A stretch of 64,000 bases of DNA, from positions 1 through 64,000 of the forward strand of contig CANRMP010000010.1 of NCBI GenBank assembly GCA_947631765.1, given 5' to 3'. Below the pieces are notes generated by a model that saw nothing but the letters and a program-made list of their open reading frames with translations, had not been told where the DNA came from and made no database searches. Source of the stretch: an uncultured Clostridia bacterium. GTDB lineage: Bacteria > Bacillota > Clostridia > Oscillospirales > CAG-272. Each line of letters starts with the position of its first letter. Positions within the stretch are counted from its first letter, which is position 1. The translations under genes were made by a program, and so were the position numbers. Positions 38,817 through 47,433 of this stretch are shown one piece after another.

Positions 38817-39016
38817 TGGCAATAAGACTTAATGAAGACAAAGAAGTTGTAAAAGCCGTGCAGGAAGGTTTGCGGCGTAAAGGCGGCTACTGTCCCTGCC
38901 GCTTGCAGAAAAAGGAAGAGTATAAATGCATCTGCAAGGAATTCAGAGAGCAGATGGCAGACCCGAATTTTGAAGGCTACTGCCATTGTCGGCTGTATTA
39001 TAAGAGCAAGGATTAA
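38816..39016 (+). CDS. Small ferredoxin:thioredoxin reductase-like iron-sulfur protein
   Basis: 66 residues with CPC (26-28), CIC (38-40) and CHC (56-58), the motif set of the catalytic chain of ferredoxin:thioredoxin reductase, where a [4Fe-4S] cluster stands next to a redox disulfide. The spacing is shorter than in the plant enzyme (CPC-x9-CIC-x15-CHC). AAGGAGG stands before the start, and the ATG overlaps the znuB stop by one base. With a thioredoxin gene 41 nt later it probably forms a ferredoxin-driven thioredoxin reduction system. Confidence 0.8.
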   Translation: MAIRLNEDKEVVKAVQEGLRRKGGYCPCRLQKKEEYKCICKEFREQMADPNFEGYCHCRLYYKSKD

Positions 39017-39057
39017 AATAAATACATTAAAAATTTACGGGGAAAGGAAATAATGTT

Positions 39058-39366
39058 ATGTCAACAGTAAAAGTAAACGAACAAAACTTTGAAAATGAGG
39101 TGTTATGCAGTAAAAAGCCGGTGCTGATTGACTTTTATGCCGAATGGTGCGGACCCTGCCGCGCGCTCTCTCCCATAGTTGAGGAAATTGCGGACAGCAG
39201 AGAGGATATCAAGGTCTGCAAGGTCAATGTGGACGAAAACATGAGCTTGGCGCAAAAATACTCTGTGGAAAGCATACCCACTCTTGTGGTTGTCAAGGGC
39301 GGAAGCGTGGTAAATAAAGTCGCGGGAGCAGTCCCGAGGTCAACAATTGAAGAAATGCTCGACTAA
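39058..39366 (+). CDS. trxA: Thioredoxin
   Basis: 102 residues, active site WCGPC (Cys31, Cys34) and cis-Pro motif ESIPT. Normal length. It is the last gene of the zur-znuACB-FTR-like unit and is followed by a terminator. No flavin thioredoxin reductase is nearby; the preceding FTR-like protein is the likely electron donor. Confidence 0.96.
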   Translation: MSTVKVNEQNFENEVLCSKKPVLIDFYAEWCGPCRALSPIVEEIADSREDIKVCKVNVDENMSLAQKYSVESIPTLVVVKGGSVVNKVAGAVPRSTIEEMLD

Positions 39367-39378
39367 AACAACAAAAAG

Positions 39379-39408
39379 AGTCCGCCGTGGTTTAAGGCGG
39401 ACTTTTTT
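39379..39408 (+). terminator. Terminator of the zinc/thioredoxin operon
   Basis: AGTCCGCC (39379-39386) pairs with GGCGGACT (39396-39403), followed by a run of T to 39408. Confidence 0.92.
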
Positions 39409-39463
39409 GGGCGATAATTTGAGCGGATCGGAAGATCAAATCAAATTATCGGAGGTATTTTTT

Positions 39464-39937
39464 ATGCAGCTGACAGAAAAGGAAAAATTGCTCCTCAAGG
39501 ATCTCAAAAACGAGGAAAAGCTTTGCGCCGAAAAATACACAAAGCACTCGGCGTCAGCCACCGACCCTCAGCTTAAAAATCTCTTCTCGCAAATTGCGGG
39601 CGTGGAGCAGGGACATCTCAAAAGCATTGAGGAACTTGAAGGGGGAAGCGTGCCGAGTACGTCTTCGTCTTCTTCGTCGTCATCAACTCCAAATTTTGCA
39701 AGTATGACCTTTAACGCCTTCTATGACCCAAGCGACAGCCCGAACAAGCAGGAGGACTGCTATATGTGCAGTGACGTGCTTGCGGCGGAAAAGCACGCTT
39801 CAAGTTTGTATAACACCTGCGTGTTTGAGTTTAAGGACGAAAACGCAAGAAATGTGCTAAACCACATTCAAAAGGAAGAGCAGGAGCACGGCAAGGCAAT
39901 TTACGACTATATGCAAACAAACTCCATGAGCGGCTGA
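39464..39937 (+). CDS. Ferritin-like helical protein, spore-coat-type
   Basis: 157 residues from the ATG with GGAGGT 7 nt upstream. Two helical pairs are separated by a Ser/Thr-rich stretch (about 62-75). Glu-rich helices with EQGH, EKHA and EQEHG look like a ferritin-like four-helix bundle with partial ExxH metal motifs; proteins of this type are annotated as rubrerythrin-like or CotF-like coat proteins. Metal binding is plausible but not certain. It is monocistronic, between two terminators. Confidence 0.65.
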   Translation: MQLTEKEKLLLKDLKNEEKLCAEKYTKHSASATDPQLKNLFSQIAGVEQGHLKSIEELEGGSVPSTSSSSSSSSTPNFASMTFNAFYDPSDSPNKQEDCYMCSDVLAAEKHASSLYNTCVFEFKDENARNVLNHIQKEEQEHGKAIYDYMQTNSMSG

Positions 39938-39968
39938 CACACAAAAAGCCTAAAAAACATTCGCGTCC

Positions 39969-40013
39969 GGTATGCGCCGATTAAAGAACGTTTTAATCGG
40001 CGCATACCTTTTT
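39969..40013 (+). terminator. Strong terminator after the ferritin-like gene
   Basis: Perfect 17-bp stem (39969-39985 with 39992-40008), loop of six, then TTTTT. Confidence 0.93.
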
Positions 40014-40029
40014 GCGGGAGGCTTTGCAC

Positions 40030-40058
40030 TTGACAAATATCAATAGGTATGGTAATAT
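40030..40058 (+). promoter_or_regulatory. Promoter of the GH97 gene
   Basis: TTGACA (40030-40035), 17-bp spacer, TAATAT (40053-40058); leader of about 42 nt. Confidence 0.88.
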
Positions 40059-40106
40059 TAATAAGAATAAGGCAAAACAAAATACTCCCGAAAGGAAGCA
40101 AAAGGT

Positions 40107-43013
40107 ATGAACAAAGGAACAAGAGAAATACTGAAAAGACTTATGTGCGCGGTTTTTGCCCTCGGAATGCTTGCAGGATGCTCAAAGGGTATCGGCTCGA
40201 CAGAAACCACTGCAGAGGATTCACAGGAAAATAAATTTCCGATAACTGTCACCACCGGCGACGCTTCGGATTATTTGATATCGTCCGAGGGCGTGTACAC
40301 TCTCTATTCCCCCGACAAAACGCTTGCAATTGAGATAAGCGTAGGAGAAAAAATGAGCTACAGGGTGCTTCGCACAAGGGACGGGGAGACCACCGAGTGG
40401 GTACGCGCTTCAAAAATGGGAATTTCGGTAGGAGGAGCGGCGTTTTTTAGCGACGTTGTGCCTGTAGCCGCAGCTGCCGACAAGGTGAATATTACCTACC
40501 CGCTTTACGGAAATCAAAGCGCGGTTGAAGGAAGGTGCATAAGAGCGTCGCTTGACTTTGACGAGGAGGGCAAGTATAAGCTTGAGGTCTGCGCGTTTGA
40601 CGACGGCGTGGCGTTTCGCTATATTGTCCCGGGCAAGGGCGCAAATTTAAAGCTTTCCGAAAATACGACTTATGCGCTCAGAACCGACCTTTCCGAGTGC
40701 TGGTACGGCGTGAATAATCAGGATTATGAGGCGGAAATTATCTCTCACAAGCCGTCCGAAAAGTCGAGCGACAAGATAACAGCGCCTCTTACCGCGGTTG
40801 TGAAGGGAAATAAAGGGTATATTTCCCTTATGGAAGCGGCGCTTGCCGACAACTATCCGGGCGTTAACCTCAAGGCGGAGGGGAACGCCACATACTCGAC
40901 CTGCTTTTATACCACGCCGACAATAAGCTCGGGCGGCATGACAACCGGATGGAGACTTATTAATATTGCCGACGACCTTAACGGGCTTGTCAATAATTAC
41001 AATATTTACACTCTCAATTTCCCGACAAATGAGGATTATGAAAATACCGATTGGATAGAGCCCGGTCGCTCCGCATGGTCGTGGTGCACAACGCACGGCG
41101 CGCCCACTCCCGAGCTTATGAGAGAGTATACCATAATGGCGGCAATGCTCGGATACGAATATAACATAATAGACGACGGGTGGCCATCCTGGAGGAGCTA
41201 TAAGCAGGAGCTTACCGATATCGGAGACCTCGGCAAAGCGCTTAATGTCAAACAGCTGCTTTGGGGAGCGATAAACGCGGGTACAACGGGATATAACAGA
41301 ACTCCGGATAAGGCGTCTATTGACAGATATATGAAGCTGCTTGAGGACACCGGAATGTACGGCGCAAAAATGGACTTTTGGTGGAGCGAGGCAAACACAA
41401 ATACCGCACTGCTCCAAAAATACATACTTGAAGAGGCGGCAAAACGGCAATTTATCATTGATTTTCACGGCTGTAACAAGAACACCGGAATTAACGTAAT
41501 TTACCCGAATGAGCTTTCAAGAGAAGGAGTTCACGGACTCGAACAGCTCGGAAACAGCAATACCACAAATTATACAACCTACGCTTCATGGCTTAACGCC
41601 CAGCTTTATACTCGCTACCTGTGCGGTCACGCCGACTGGACGCCTGCAACCTATAACGCCATGGAAATAGCATCGCTTATCTGCATCGACTCGCCGCTTA
41701 TGGCTGTGGCTTCCGACCCCGCGGATATTTTGGCAAGTCCGGCGTGTGAGTTCATAAAATCCATACCGACGGTATGGGATAAAACCGTCGTGCTGTCCGA
41801 CAGCAAAATCGGCACTTATTCTCTTTACGCCAAGGAGAAGGACGGAGTTTGGTTTGTCGGAGGTATCGCTTCAAGAACCAAAACCAACGCGACAGTCGAC
41901 CTTTCGGAATTTCTCGATAAGGATAGCGGAAGCTATACCGCCGAGGTGTGGTACGATACAAACGGCGGAATGGAAAGCAAGGTTATAAGCGTTGACGGGG
42001 ACGACAAAATCGATATCGGCACAATTTCCTCGGGACGCGGCTTTGCAATACGCATTTCAAAGCTCTCTCTTGACCGCTACGGCGGAGAGTGCGGCACTGT
42101 GAAGGTAGACGCGCCGAGCGGCTCTACCGTCAAGTACACACTTGACGGAAGCGACCCCATGACCTCAAACACCGCAAAGACTTGCCAAGAAAGCATAGAA
42201 ATAAATAATTCCGCACGGCTGAGAGTGGCAATAACCGAGGGTGACGGAAAGGGGAGCGCGCTTTCTTACAGATTTAATAAAATAAGTCCGCTGTACGGCT
42301 TGTCGTATTCTGTCGAATACGGAGACGGCAAGACAAGTGTCAAATTCGAGCCTCTTGAGGGAGTCACGGTATATTATACGCTTGATAACAGCACACCGAG
42401 CGAGAGCTCGACCGTTGCGGGAGAGGTTATTGAAATAAGCGAGTCCTGCACGCTGAAATATATCGCCGTCTACGGTAAGGAGCAGGTTGGCGGCAGTATC
42501 GAAGTGTTTGTGAGAACCGATATTGATATTCCCGAGTCGGATATACCGCTCACCGACGCGCCGGCAGCTTCCGCCTCGGTCGGCTGGGGAAATGCGCATT
42601 ATGACGAGTCAATGTCAGAGGATAACGGCTTGTCCGAGCGACTCATATCGCTCGGCGGCAGGGATGAGAACAGCGGAACAAGATTCGAGCGCGGAATTTC
42701 CGCAAACGCCGTTTCAACCTTCCGTTATAACGTCCCCGAAAATGTAGGACGGTTCGTCGCGGTTGCGGGAATTGACGACTGTGTGTGGGCAAATGCCACC
42801 GATCGCGCAAAAGCCTCGGCTTGCCTTGTCATATCCTTTGACGGGGTTGAGGCTTACCGCTCGCAGGTGTTCCATATGGGCGAATACGTAATAGTCGACG
42901 TCGAGGTTCCGAGCGGCGCCAAAACCATGACTATTCAGTTTGCGGACGCGGGCGACGGCATAACCTGCGACAACGTGTCGCTCGGCGCCCCGGGCTGGGT
43001 ACTTGCCGATTAA
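40107..43013 (+). CDS. Lipoprotein GH97 glycosidase with CHB_HEX_C-type and NPCBM-type modules
   Basis: 968 residues, lipobox LAGC. The GH97 N-domain (about 55-300) begins with VYTLYSPDKTLAIEI; the (beta/alpha)8 barrel holds IIDDGW, GAKMDFWW near 418 and NELSREGVHGLEQ near 467, which match the nucleophile/acid regions of GH97 alpha-glucosidases and alpha-galactosidases; a beta domain follows. Then come two repeats with VKYTLDGSDP and VYYTLDNSTPS (about 670-800), typical chitobiase C-terminal modules, and an NPCBM-like domain (about 826-968). The last binds galactose-type sugars in relatives, which suggests an alpha-galactosidase; inverting or retaining type was not decided. Single-gene unit. 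Confidence 0.88.
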   Translation: MNKGTREILKRLMCAVFALGMLAGCSKGIGSTETTAEDSQENKFPITVTTGDASDYLISSEGVYTLYSPDKTLAIEISVGEKMSYRVLRTRDGETTEWVRASKMGISVGGAAFFSDVVPVAAAADKVNITYPLYGNQSAVEGRCIRASLDFDEEGKYKLEVCAFDDGVAFRYIVPGKGANLKLSENTTYALRTDLSECWYGVNNQDYEAEIISHKPSEKSSDKITAPLTAVVKGNKGYISLMEAALADNYPGVNLKAEGNATYSTCFYTTPTISSGGMTTGWRLINIADDLNGLVNNYNIYTLNFPTNEDYENTDWIEPGRSAWSWCTTHGAPTPELMREYTIMAAMLGYEYNIIDDGWPSWRSYKQELTDIGDLGKALNVKQLLWGAINAGTTGYNRTPDKASIDRYMKLLEDTGMYGAKMDFWWSEANTNTALLQKYILEEAAKRQFIIDFHGCNKNTGINVIYPNELSREGVHGLEQLGNSNTTNYTTYASWLNAQLYTRYLCGHADWTPATYNAMEIASLICIDSPLMAVASDPADILASPACEFIKSIPTVWDKTVVLSDSKIGTYSLYAKEKDGVWFVGGIASRTKTNATVDLSEFLDKDSGSYTAEVWYDTNGGMESKVISVDGDDKIDIGTISSGRGFAIRISKLSLDRYGGECGTVKVDAPSGSTVKYTLDGSDPMTSNTAKTCQESIEINNSARLRVAITEGDGKGSALSYRFNKISPLYGLSYSVEYGDGKTSVKFEPLEGVTVYYTLDNSTPSESSTVAGEVIEISESCTLKYIAVYGKEQVGGSIEVFVRTDIDIPESDIPLTDAPAASASVGWGNAHYDESMSEDNGLSERLISLGGRDENSGTRFERGISANAVSTFRYNVPENVGRFVAVAGIDDCVWANATDRAKASACLVISFDGVEAYRSQVFHMGEYVIVDVEVPSGAKTMTIQFADAGDGITCDNVSLGAPGWVLAD

Positions 43014-43037
43014 TTAAAACTCACACAATAAAAATTC

Positions 43038-43064
43038 AGGGAGCTTTTTCAAAGAAAGCTCCCT
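43038..43064. terminator. Bidirectional terminator between GH97 and trpS
   Basis: AGGGAGCTTT (43038-43047) pairs with AAAGCTCCCT (43055-43064); on the minus strand GAATTTTTATT follows. The flanking genes converge. Confidence 0.8.
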
Positions 43065-43086
43065 AAGTTATTTCTCTTTATTCTGT

Positions 43087-44094
43087 TCAGTGCGGCTCGA
43101 CAAAGCCGATTTTTCTTTTTACTTTGGAAAGGGTTTTGCGCGCGCGGCGGTATGCCGCCTCGGCGCCCGCCCTCATAACCTCGTCAAGGTAGGCTTTGTC
43201 GCTCATAAGACTGTTAAAGCGGCTTTGAATCGGGGAGAGCGCGTCTGCGACGACCTCGCCCACCGCAAGCTTAAAGTCGCCGTATCCCTTGCCGGAAAAT
43301 TCGGCTTCGACCTCGCTTACGGTTTTGCCGGTTATACACGAATAGATGTTGATAAGATTGCAAATTCCTTCCTTGCCTTCGGCAAAGCGTATTTCACAGC
43401 CCGAGTCGGTAACCGCGCGTTTGAATTTTTTAATTATCGTATCCCTGTTGTCAAGTAGGGCAATATAGGCGTTTTCATTTGCATCAGACTTGCTCATTTT
43501 CTTTGTCGGGTCCTGGAGAGAGGCGATTTTTGCGCCCGTCTGAGGGATAAAGCCCTCGGGGACGGTAAACACATCGCCGTATATTCCGTTCATGCGCACC
43601 GCGATGTCGCGGGCAAGCTCGATGTGTTGTTTTTGGTCCTGACCGACAGGCACAAGGTCTGCCTGATAGAGCAGAATGTCGGCTGCCATAAGGGAAGGAT
43701 AGGTGAAAAGTCCCGCGTTTACGTTGTCCGCGTGCTTTGCAGATTTGTCCTTAAACTGGGTCATACGGGAAAGCTCGCCGAACTGGGTGTAGCAGTCAAG
43801 TATCCAGCCGAGCTCCGCGTGAGCCGGGACGTGCGACTGAACAAATAGTATACTTTTTTCGGGGTCGATTCCCGCCGCCATATATATTGCAAGCAGCTCA
43901 TAGGTGTGTTTTCTAAGCTCAGCGGGTACCTGTCTTACAGTTATGGCGTGCATGTCGACCACACAGTAAACGCAGTCGTATTTGTCGGCAAGGGTCACCC
44001 AGTTGCGTATGGCTCCGAGGTAATTACCGAGAGTCAGATTTCCGCTGGGCTGTACTCCTGAAAATATTGTTTTTTTTATTTCGTTTGTTTCCAT
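43087..44094 (-). CDS. trpS: Tryptophanyl-tRNA synthetase
   Basis: 335 residues, class I synthetase: the HIGH-like site in FSGVQPSGNLTLGNYLGA and KMSKS (KKMSKSDAN). It charges tRNA-Trp. It follows the aminotransferase gene by 19 nt on the minus strand and probably shares its promoter at 45363-45391. I saw no T-box leader upstream of the pair. Confidence 0.97.
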   Translation of the reverse strand: METNEIKKTIFSGVQPSGNLTLGNYLGAIRNWVTLADKYDCVYCVVDMHAITVRQVPAELRKHTYELLAIYMAAGIDPEKSILFVQSHVPAHAELGWILDCYTQFGELSRMTQFKDKSAKHADNVNAGLFTYPSLMAADILLYQADLVPVGQDQKQHIELARDIAVRMNGIYGDVFTVPEGFIPQTGAKIASLQDPTKKMSKSDANENAYIALLDNRDTIIKKFKRAVTDSGCEIRFAEGKEGICNLINIYSCITGKTVSEVEAEFSGKGYGDFKLAVGEVVADALSPIQSRFNSLMSDKAYLDEVMRAGAEAAYRRARKTLSKVKRKIGFVEPH

Positions 44095-44113
44095 TTTATC
44101 CTCCGTATGTTAA

Positions 44114-45301
44114 TCAAAGAAGCTCTTTTGCAACCTCCGATAGGACTATTACTCCCTCTTTTAGCTGACTGTCGGACGGGGTTGCGTATGTAATTCTGAA
44201 AGAATGGGAAATTTCGTTTTCGTCGGGAGTGAAGGCGGTTCCGGGAACTACGGCAACCTTCTTTTCAAGGCACTTTGCAACGTACTCCTGCAAATTAACC
44301 CTCTCGGGAAGGGTGAGCCAAACAAACAGACCGCCGTCCGGACGGGTGTATTTCACCTCTTTCGGCATGTAGGTATCGAGCGCTTCGAGCATTATGCCGC
44401 ATTTTCTGCGATAAATAGCGCGGATTTTTTCGATATGCGCGTCAATGTCGTACTCTTCTATAAACTGCGAGCAGAGCATCTGGAAGAACTGATTTGTGTG
44501 CACGTCCTCAACCTGCTTTGCAACCACCATTTTGCTGACGATTTCGGGCGGAGCGCTGACAAAGCCGACTCTCATTCCGGCGGAAAGCACCTTCGAGAAG
44601 GAACCGCAATAAATGACGATATTGTCTGTATCCATGCTCTTTATCGTGGGGATATCCTCACCTGCAAAGCGAAGCTCGCCGTACGGATTGTCCTCAAGAA
44701 TGATAATGCCGTATTTGCGCGCAATTTCATATGCTTTTTTTCGCTTTTCAAGCGACATTGTCGTGCCGCCGGGATTGTGGAAGGTTGGAATGAGGTACAA
44801 AAGCTTTGCATTCGGGTTTTCGATACAAGCCTTCTCAAGCTCCTCAATGCAAATTCCGTCCTCCTCCATTTTCACTCCGACGGGCTTTGCGCCGTTTGAG
44901 CGGAAGGCGTTGAGCGCGCCGATAAAGGAGGGATTTTCGCAGAGTACAACCTCGCCGGGGTTGCACATGGTCTTGACCGCAAGCTCAATCCCCTGCTGAC
45001 CGCCCGAGACGACAATAAGAGTGTTGCGATCCTTATCTACTCCGAATTTGCGCCAAAGCCGCTCTTCAAGCTGACTCCGAAGAGGGGGATAGCCTTCGGT
45101 TATACCGTATTGCAGAGCCTTTGAGGGCGTTTCTTTGAATATTTTTGTCGCAAGCGTCTCAAACTTATCCGCGGGGAAGCTCTCTTCGCTCGGGTTGCCG
45201 GCGGCAAAAGCTATTATTTCGGGATTTGTTAAAGATTTAAATATTTCACGTATCGCCGAGGGCTTCATATTTTCAAGCTTTGACGAAATTTTGTATTCCA
45301 T
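44114..45301 (-). CDS. PLP-dependent aminotransferase, class I (2-aminoadipate/multi-substrate type)
   Basis: 395 residues, fold-type I: LIVVSGGQQGIELAV, the PLP pocket with IPTFHNPGGTT and EDNPYGELRF, Schiff-base Lys in GSFSKVLSAGMRVGF and C-terminal Arg in FRITYA. It resembles the LysN/kynurenine aminotransferase II group and the aminotransferase half of MocR proteins, with broad specificity for aromatic and 2-aminoadipate substrates. It lacks the DNA-binding half of MocR. Joined with trpS, a role in aromatic amino acid metabolism is possible. Confidence 0.88.
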   Translation of the reverse strand: MEYKISSKLENMKPSAIREIFKSLTNPEIIAFAAGNPSEESFPADKFETLATKIFKETPSKALQYGITEGYPPLRSQLEERLWRKFGVDKDRNTLIVVSGGQQGIELAVKTMCNPGEVVLCENPSFIGALNAFRSNGAKPVGVKMEEDGICIEELEKACIENPNAKLLYLIPTFHNPGGTTMSLEKRKKAYEIARKYGIIILEDNPYGELRFAGEDIPTIKSMDTDNIVIYCGSFSKVLSAGMRVGFVSAPPEIVSKMVVAKQVEDVHTNQFFQMLCSQFIEEYDIDAHIEKIRAIYRRKCGIMLEALDTYMPKEVKYTRPDGGLFVWLTLPERVNLQEYVAKCLEKKVAVVPGTAFTPDENEISHSFRITYATPSDSQLKEGVIVLSEVAKELL

Positions 45302-45362
45302 AACTGTTATCCTTTCTTCAAAATACGGGTGTTTCGGGCGCCGTATTATCTTTACCTGAGTA

Positions 45363-45391
45363 TTTTAACACATTATACGATAATATTTCAA
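45363..45391 (-). promoter_or_regulatory. Promoter of the aminotransferase-trpS unit
   Basis: On the minus strand TTGAAA (45386-45391), 17-bp spacer, TTAAAA (45363-45368). The spacer ends with TATAATGTG, the same string as in the opposite promoter. Confidence 0.7.
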
Positions 45392-45410
45392 GTCCTATTT
45401 ATCAAATTAC

Positions 45411-45439
45411 TTGAAAAAGAGGCTATAATGTGATAAAAT
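45411..45439 (+). promoter_or_regulatory. Promoter of the 45485 gene pair
   Basis: TTGAAA (45411-45416), 17-bp spacer, TAAAAT (45434-45439); the spacer ends with TATAATGTGA. It stands 19 bp from the -35 of the divergent promoter. Confidence 0.7.
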
Positions 45440-45484
45440 AATTTTGGATATGTCAAAAATATGACTTAGAAAGGATTTTGAGTG

Positions 45485-46216
45485 ATGGAATACGACTACT
45501 ATCCCGAGGAAGAGAAGAAGGGCGGCAGGTTTTCGGCAAAGCGAATACTCACCTGTGTTGTCGTCGCCCTTATCATTGTTGTTTACGTGCTTATTATTTT
45601 CAGAATTATTATAAAAGAGGACCCGAAGTTTGCAAAAAGCTTTGTTTGGACCGAGGCGGCAGTCGAGGCCTATGAGAGCGAGGGCGATTCTTTTAAGGTC
45701 ATGAATCAGCAGATAAGAAGCGGAACATTTACAAGCACCGATGAAAACGGTAAGACAGTAAGCGAGCGTGTGACATATAATACAATAAGCCGTGACGGCT
45801 ATTTTCAGGTCAATAATTTTATGTATATCGAGGCGACAAAGGAGCTTATTATCACCTTCAGATACAACGACGCCTCAATTAAAGCGCTTAAAGAGCAGTA
45901 CAAGGATGTTGAGGCGGAGCCGTATTTTTTGGCGCTCTCAACATCGGACGGCTATGTAACGGATTACAGCTATCTTTCAAGCTCACGCTTTACCTATGAA
46001 TACAGACGGGTGGTATTTTCGGGCGTAGATCTTTCAAACGAAAGCTATATCGATATCAATATATACCGTATGCAGGAAAATATAGACCTATCCGACCCGC
46101 TTACAACCTTGCCCGTGTATGACAGCCGCATTCCCGTCGAATATTACGATATAAGCGACGCACTGCCGGCAAAGGCAAATGACCTTGAAAAAGCGCCGTA
46201 CGTTGCAGCAGAATAA
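45485..46216 (+). CDS. Membrane-anchored protein, unknown
   Basis: 243 residues from the ATG (AAAGGA upstream; a GTG one codon earlier is less likely). A short acidic/basic cytoplasmic head with MEYDYYPEEEKK, one membrane helix (about 21-43), then an extracellular beta-rich domain (about 70-225) with no Cys or catalytic signature. I do not recognise the family; it looks like a conserved anchored protein of Oscillospirales-type genomes. The next gene follows after 29 nt and is likely co-transcribed. Confidence 0.7.
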   Translation: MEYDYYPEEEKKGGRFSAKRILTCVVVALIIVVYVLIIFRIIIKEDPKFAKSFVWTEAAVEAYESEGDSFKVMNQQIRSGTFTSTDENGKTVSERVTYNTISRDGYFQVNNFMYIEATKELIITFRYNDASIKALKEQYKDVEAEPYFLALSTSDGYVTDYSYLSSSRFTYEYRRVVFSGVDLSNESYIDINIYRMQENIDLSDPLTTLPVYDSRIPVEYYDISDALPAKANDLEKAPYVAAE

Positions 46217-46245
46217 TCAGAATAAACAGAAAGGCAACCTTTATA

Positions 46246-46914
46246 ATGATAATTGATAAAAAAGAGGCGGCAATTGCATACAGATGCCCCGCCTGCGGGC
46301 TTACCGTCACAAGTATTGTCGGAGTTTTTTCGCTCAGCGGCGATATGATAAAGCTTCGGTGCTCCTGCGGCGAGAGCGAAATGACAATGGCGTATACGCC
46401 CGACAAAAAAATAAGGCTCTCGGTGCCCTGTATTGCGTGTCCGAGACCTCACAATTACGTTATCGGGCAGAGCACCTTCTTTTCAAGAGATGACGGAGCG
46501 TTCAGGCTCCCGTGCAGCTACACCGGTATCGATATATGCTTTATAGGCGGGCTCGAGAGCGTCGGGAAGGCTGTCGAAGAGTCAAATGTCGAGCTTATGC
46601 GGCTTATGGAGGAGGCGGGGCTTGACGACCTCTCGCGCATACGGGACGACGAGGAGATTAACGTCGAGCGTGACCCGCAGATTGAAGATATTGTCAGATA
46701 TACCATCGCCGAGCTTAACGATGAGGGAAAAATTAAGTGCGAATGTCAGAACAACGCAATAGCAAGGTTTGATTTTCGCATGGAAAGGGACAGCGTTGTG
46801 ATTTTTTGCGAGGAGTGCGACGCAAGAGTCAGAATACCGATGACGGGGCTTACCGCCGCAAAGGATTTTGCAATGAGCGAGTGCCTTGTGCTCAAATCCC
46901 CCACGCAGTACTGA
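46246..46914 (+). CDS. Cytoplasmic multi-zinc-ribbon protein, unknown
   Basis: 222 residues, no signal or membrane segment. Several Cys pairs: YRCPACG (about 13-18), RCSCGE, PCIACPRPH, then KCECQ and FCEECDARV near the C-terminus, fitting three zinc ribbons; the middle (about 100-160) is helical and acidic. It may bind nucleic acid or protein, but no function is known to me. It is in one unit with the membrane protein upstream. Confidence 0.65.
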   Translation: MIIDKKEAAIAYRCPACGLTVTSIVGVFSLSGDMIKLRCSCGESEMTMAYTPDKKIRLSVPCIACPRPHNYVIGQSTFFSRDDGAFRLPCSYTGIDICFIGGLESVGKAVEESNVELMRLMEEAGLDDLSRIRDDEEINVERDPQIEDIVRYTIAELNDEGKIKCECQNNAIARFDFRMERDSVVIFCEECDARVRIPMTGLTAAKDFAMSECLVLKSPTQY

Positions 46915-47043
46915 GCAGGGGCGCGAAGGAATTTTAATTTCGCATCAATAAAAAAGAGTCACCAAAAGGCAAAGCGTTCATAGAATAGTAGAGAAGAGTG
47001 AAAAACACTCTTTCCTGAATTTTAATGAAAGGATGTATCATAT

Positions 47044-47175
47044 ATGAACTGCATTTGCGATCTCTTCCAGGATCCCACAACCTGGCTTATTATAATCGCT
47101 CTTATCCTTCTCTTCGGTCTTTGCAACGGAAGCTGCAACAATTCCAACTCCTCAAACGGCTGCGGATGCCTCTGA
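47044..47175 (+). CDS. Tiny Cys-rich membrane peptide, 43 aa
   Basis: ATG with AAAGGA 10 nt upstream. The product begins MNCICDLFQDPTTW, has one membrane helix (about 14-27, LIIIALILLFGLC) and ends in an Asn/Ser/Gly/Cys tail with GCGCL. Six Cys in 43 residues. A terminator follows at 47261. It resembles in style small YjcZ-like sporulation or envelope peptides, but that is only a resemblance. A 7-bp hairpin (AAGAGTG/CACTCTT, about 46994-47011) precedes it. Confidence 0.6.
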   Translation: MNCICDLFQDPTTWLIIIALILLFGLCNGSCNNSNSSNGCGCL

Positions 47176-47260
47176 GACACGCCTTTGAGCTTTAGCGATA
47201 AAGAGTTTTAGGTCTTTGCGACAAAAGTCAAAAAATCAAAAAAATCGAAAAAACAGCTTT

Positions 47261-47296
47261 CGGGACCGGTGCCACGGCATCGGTCCCGACTTTTCT
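47261..47296 (+). terminator. Terminator after the tiny membrane peptide gene
   Basis: 13-bp GC-rich stem (47261-47273 with 47276-47288, one G-T), two-base loop, followed by ACTTTTCTA. Confidence 0.85.
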
Positions 47297-47346
47297 ATAT
47301 TGTACAAAAAAGTTATGCACGGCTTGTTAAATTTACTTTTATGCTA

Positions 47347-47375
47347 TTGACGAAAATGAAGGATAGATGTATAAT
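47347..47375 (+). promoter_or_regulatory. Promoter of the RDD protein gene
   Basis: TTGACG (47347-47352), 17-bp spacer, TATAAT (47370-47375). Confidence 0.85.
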
Positions 47376-47433
47376 TAAAAAAAGAGGACGTTAAAAGTTT
47401 GCCGAAACGGCGGCTTTGGAAGGGGGAAATAAA

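Noticed and set aside
45302..45484. T-box leader for the aminotransferase-trpS unit
   Set aside because: The gap is too short, holds two divergent promoters and no terminator/antiterminator pair.
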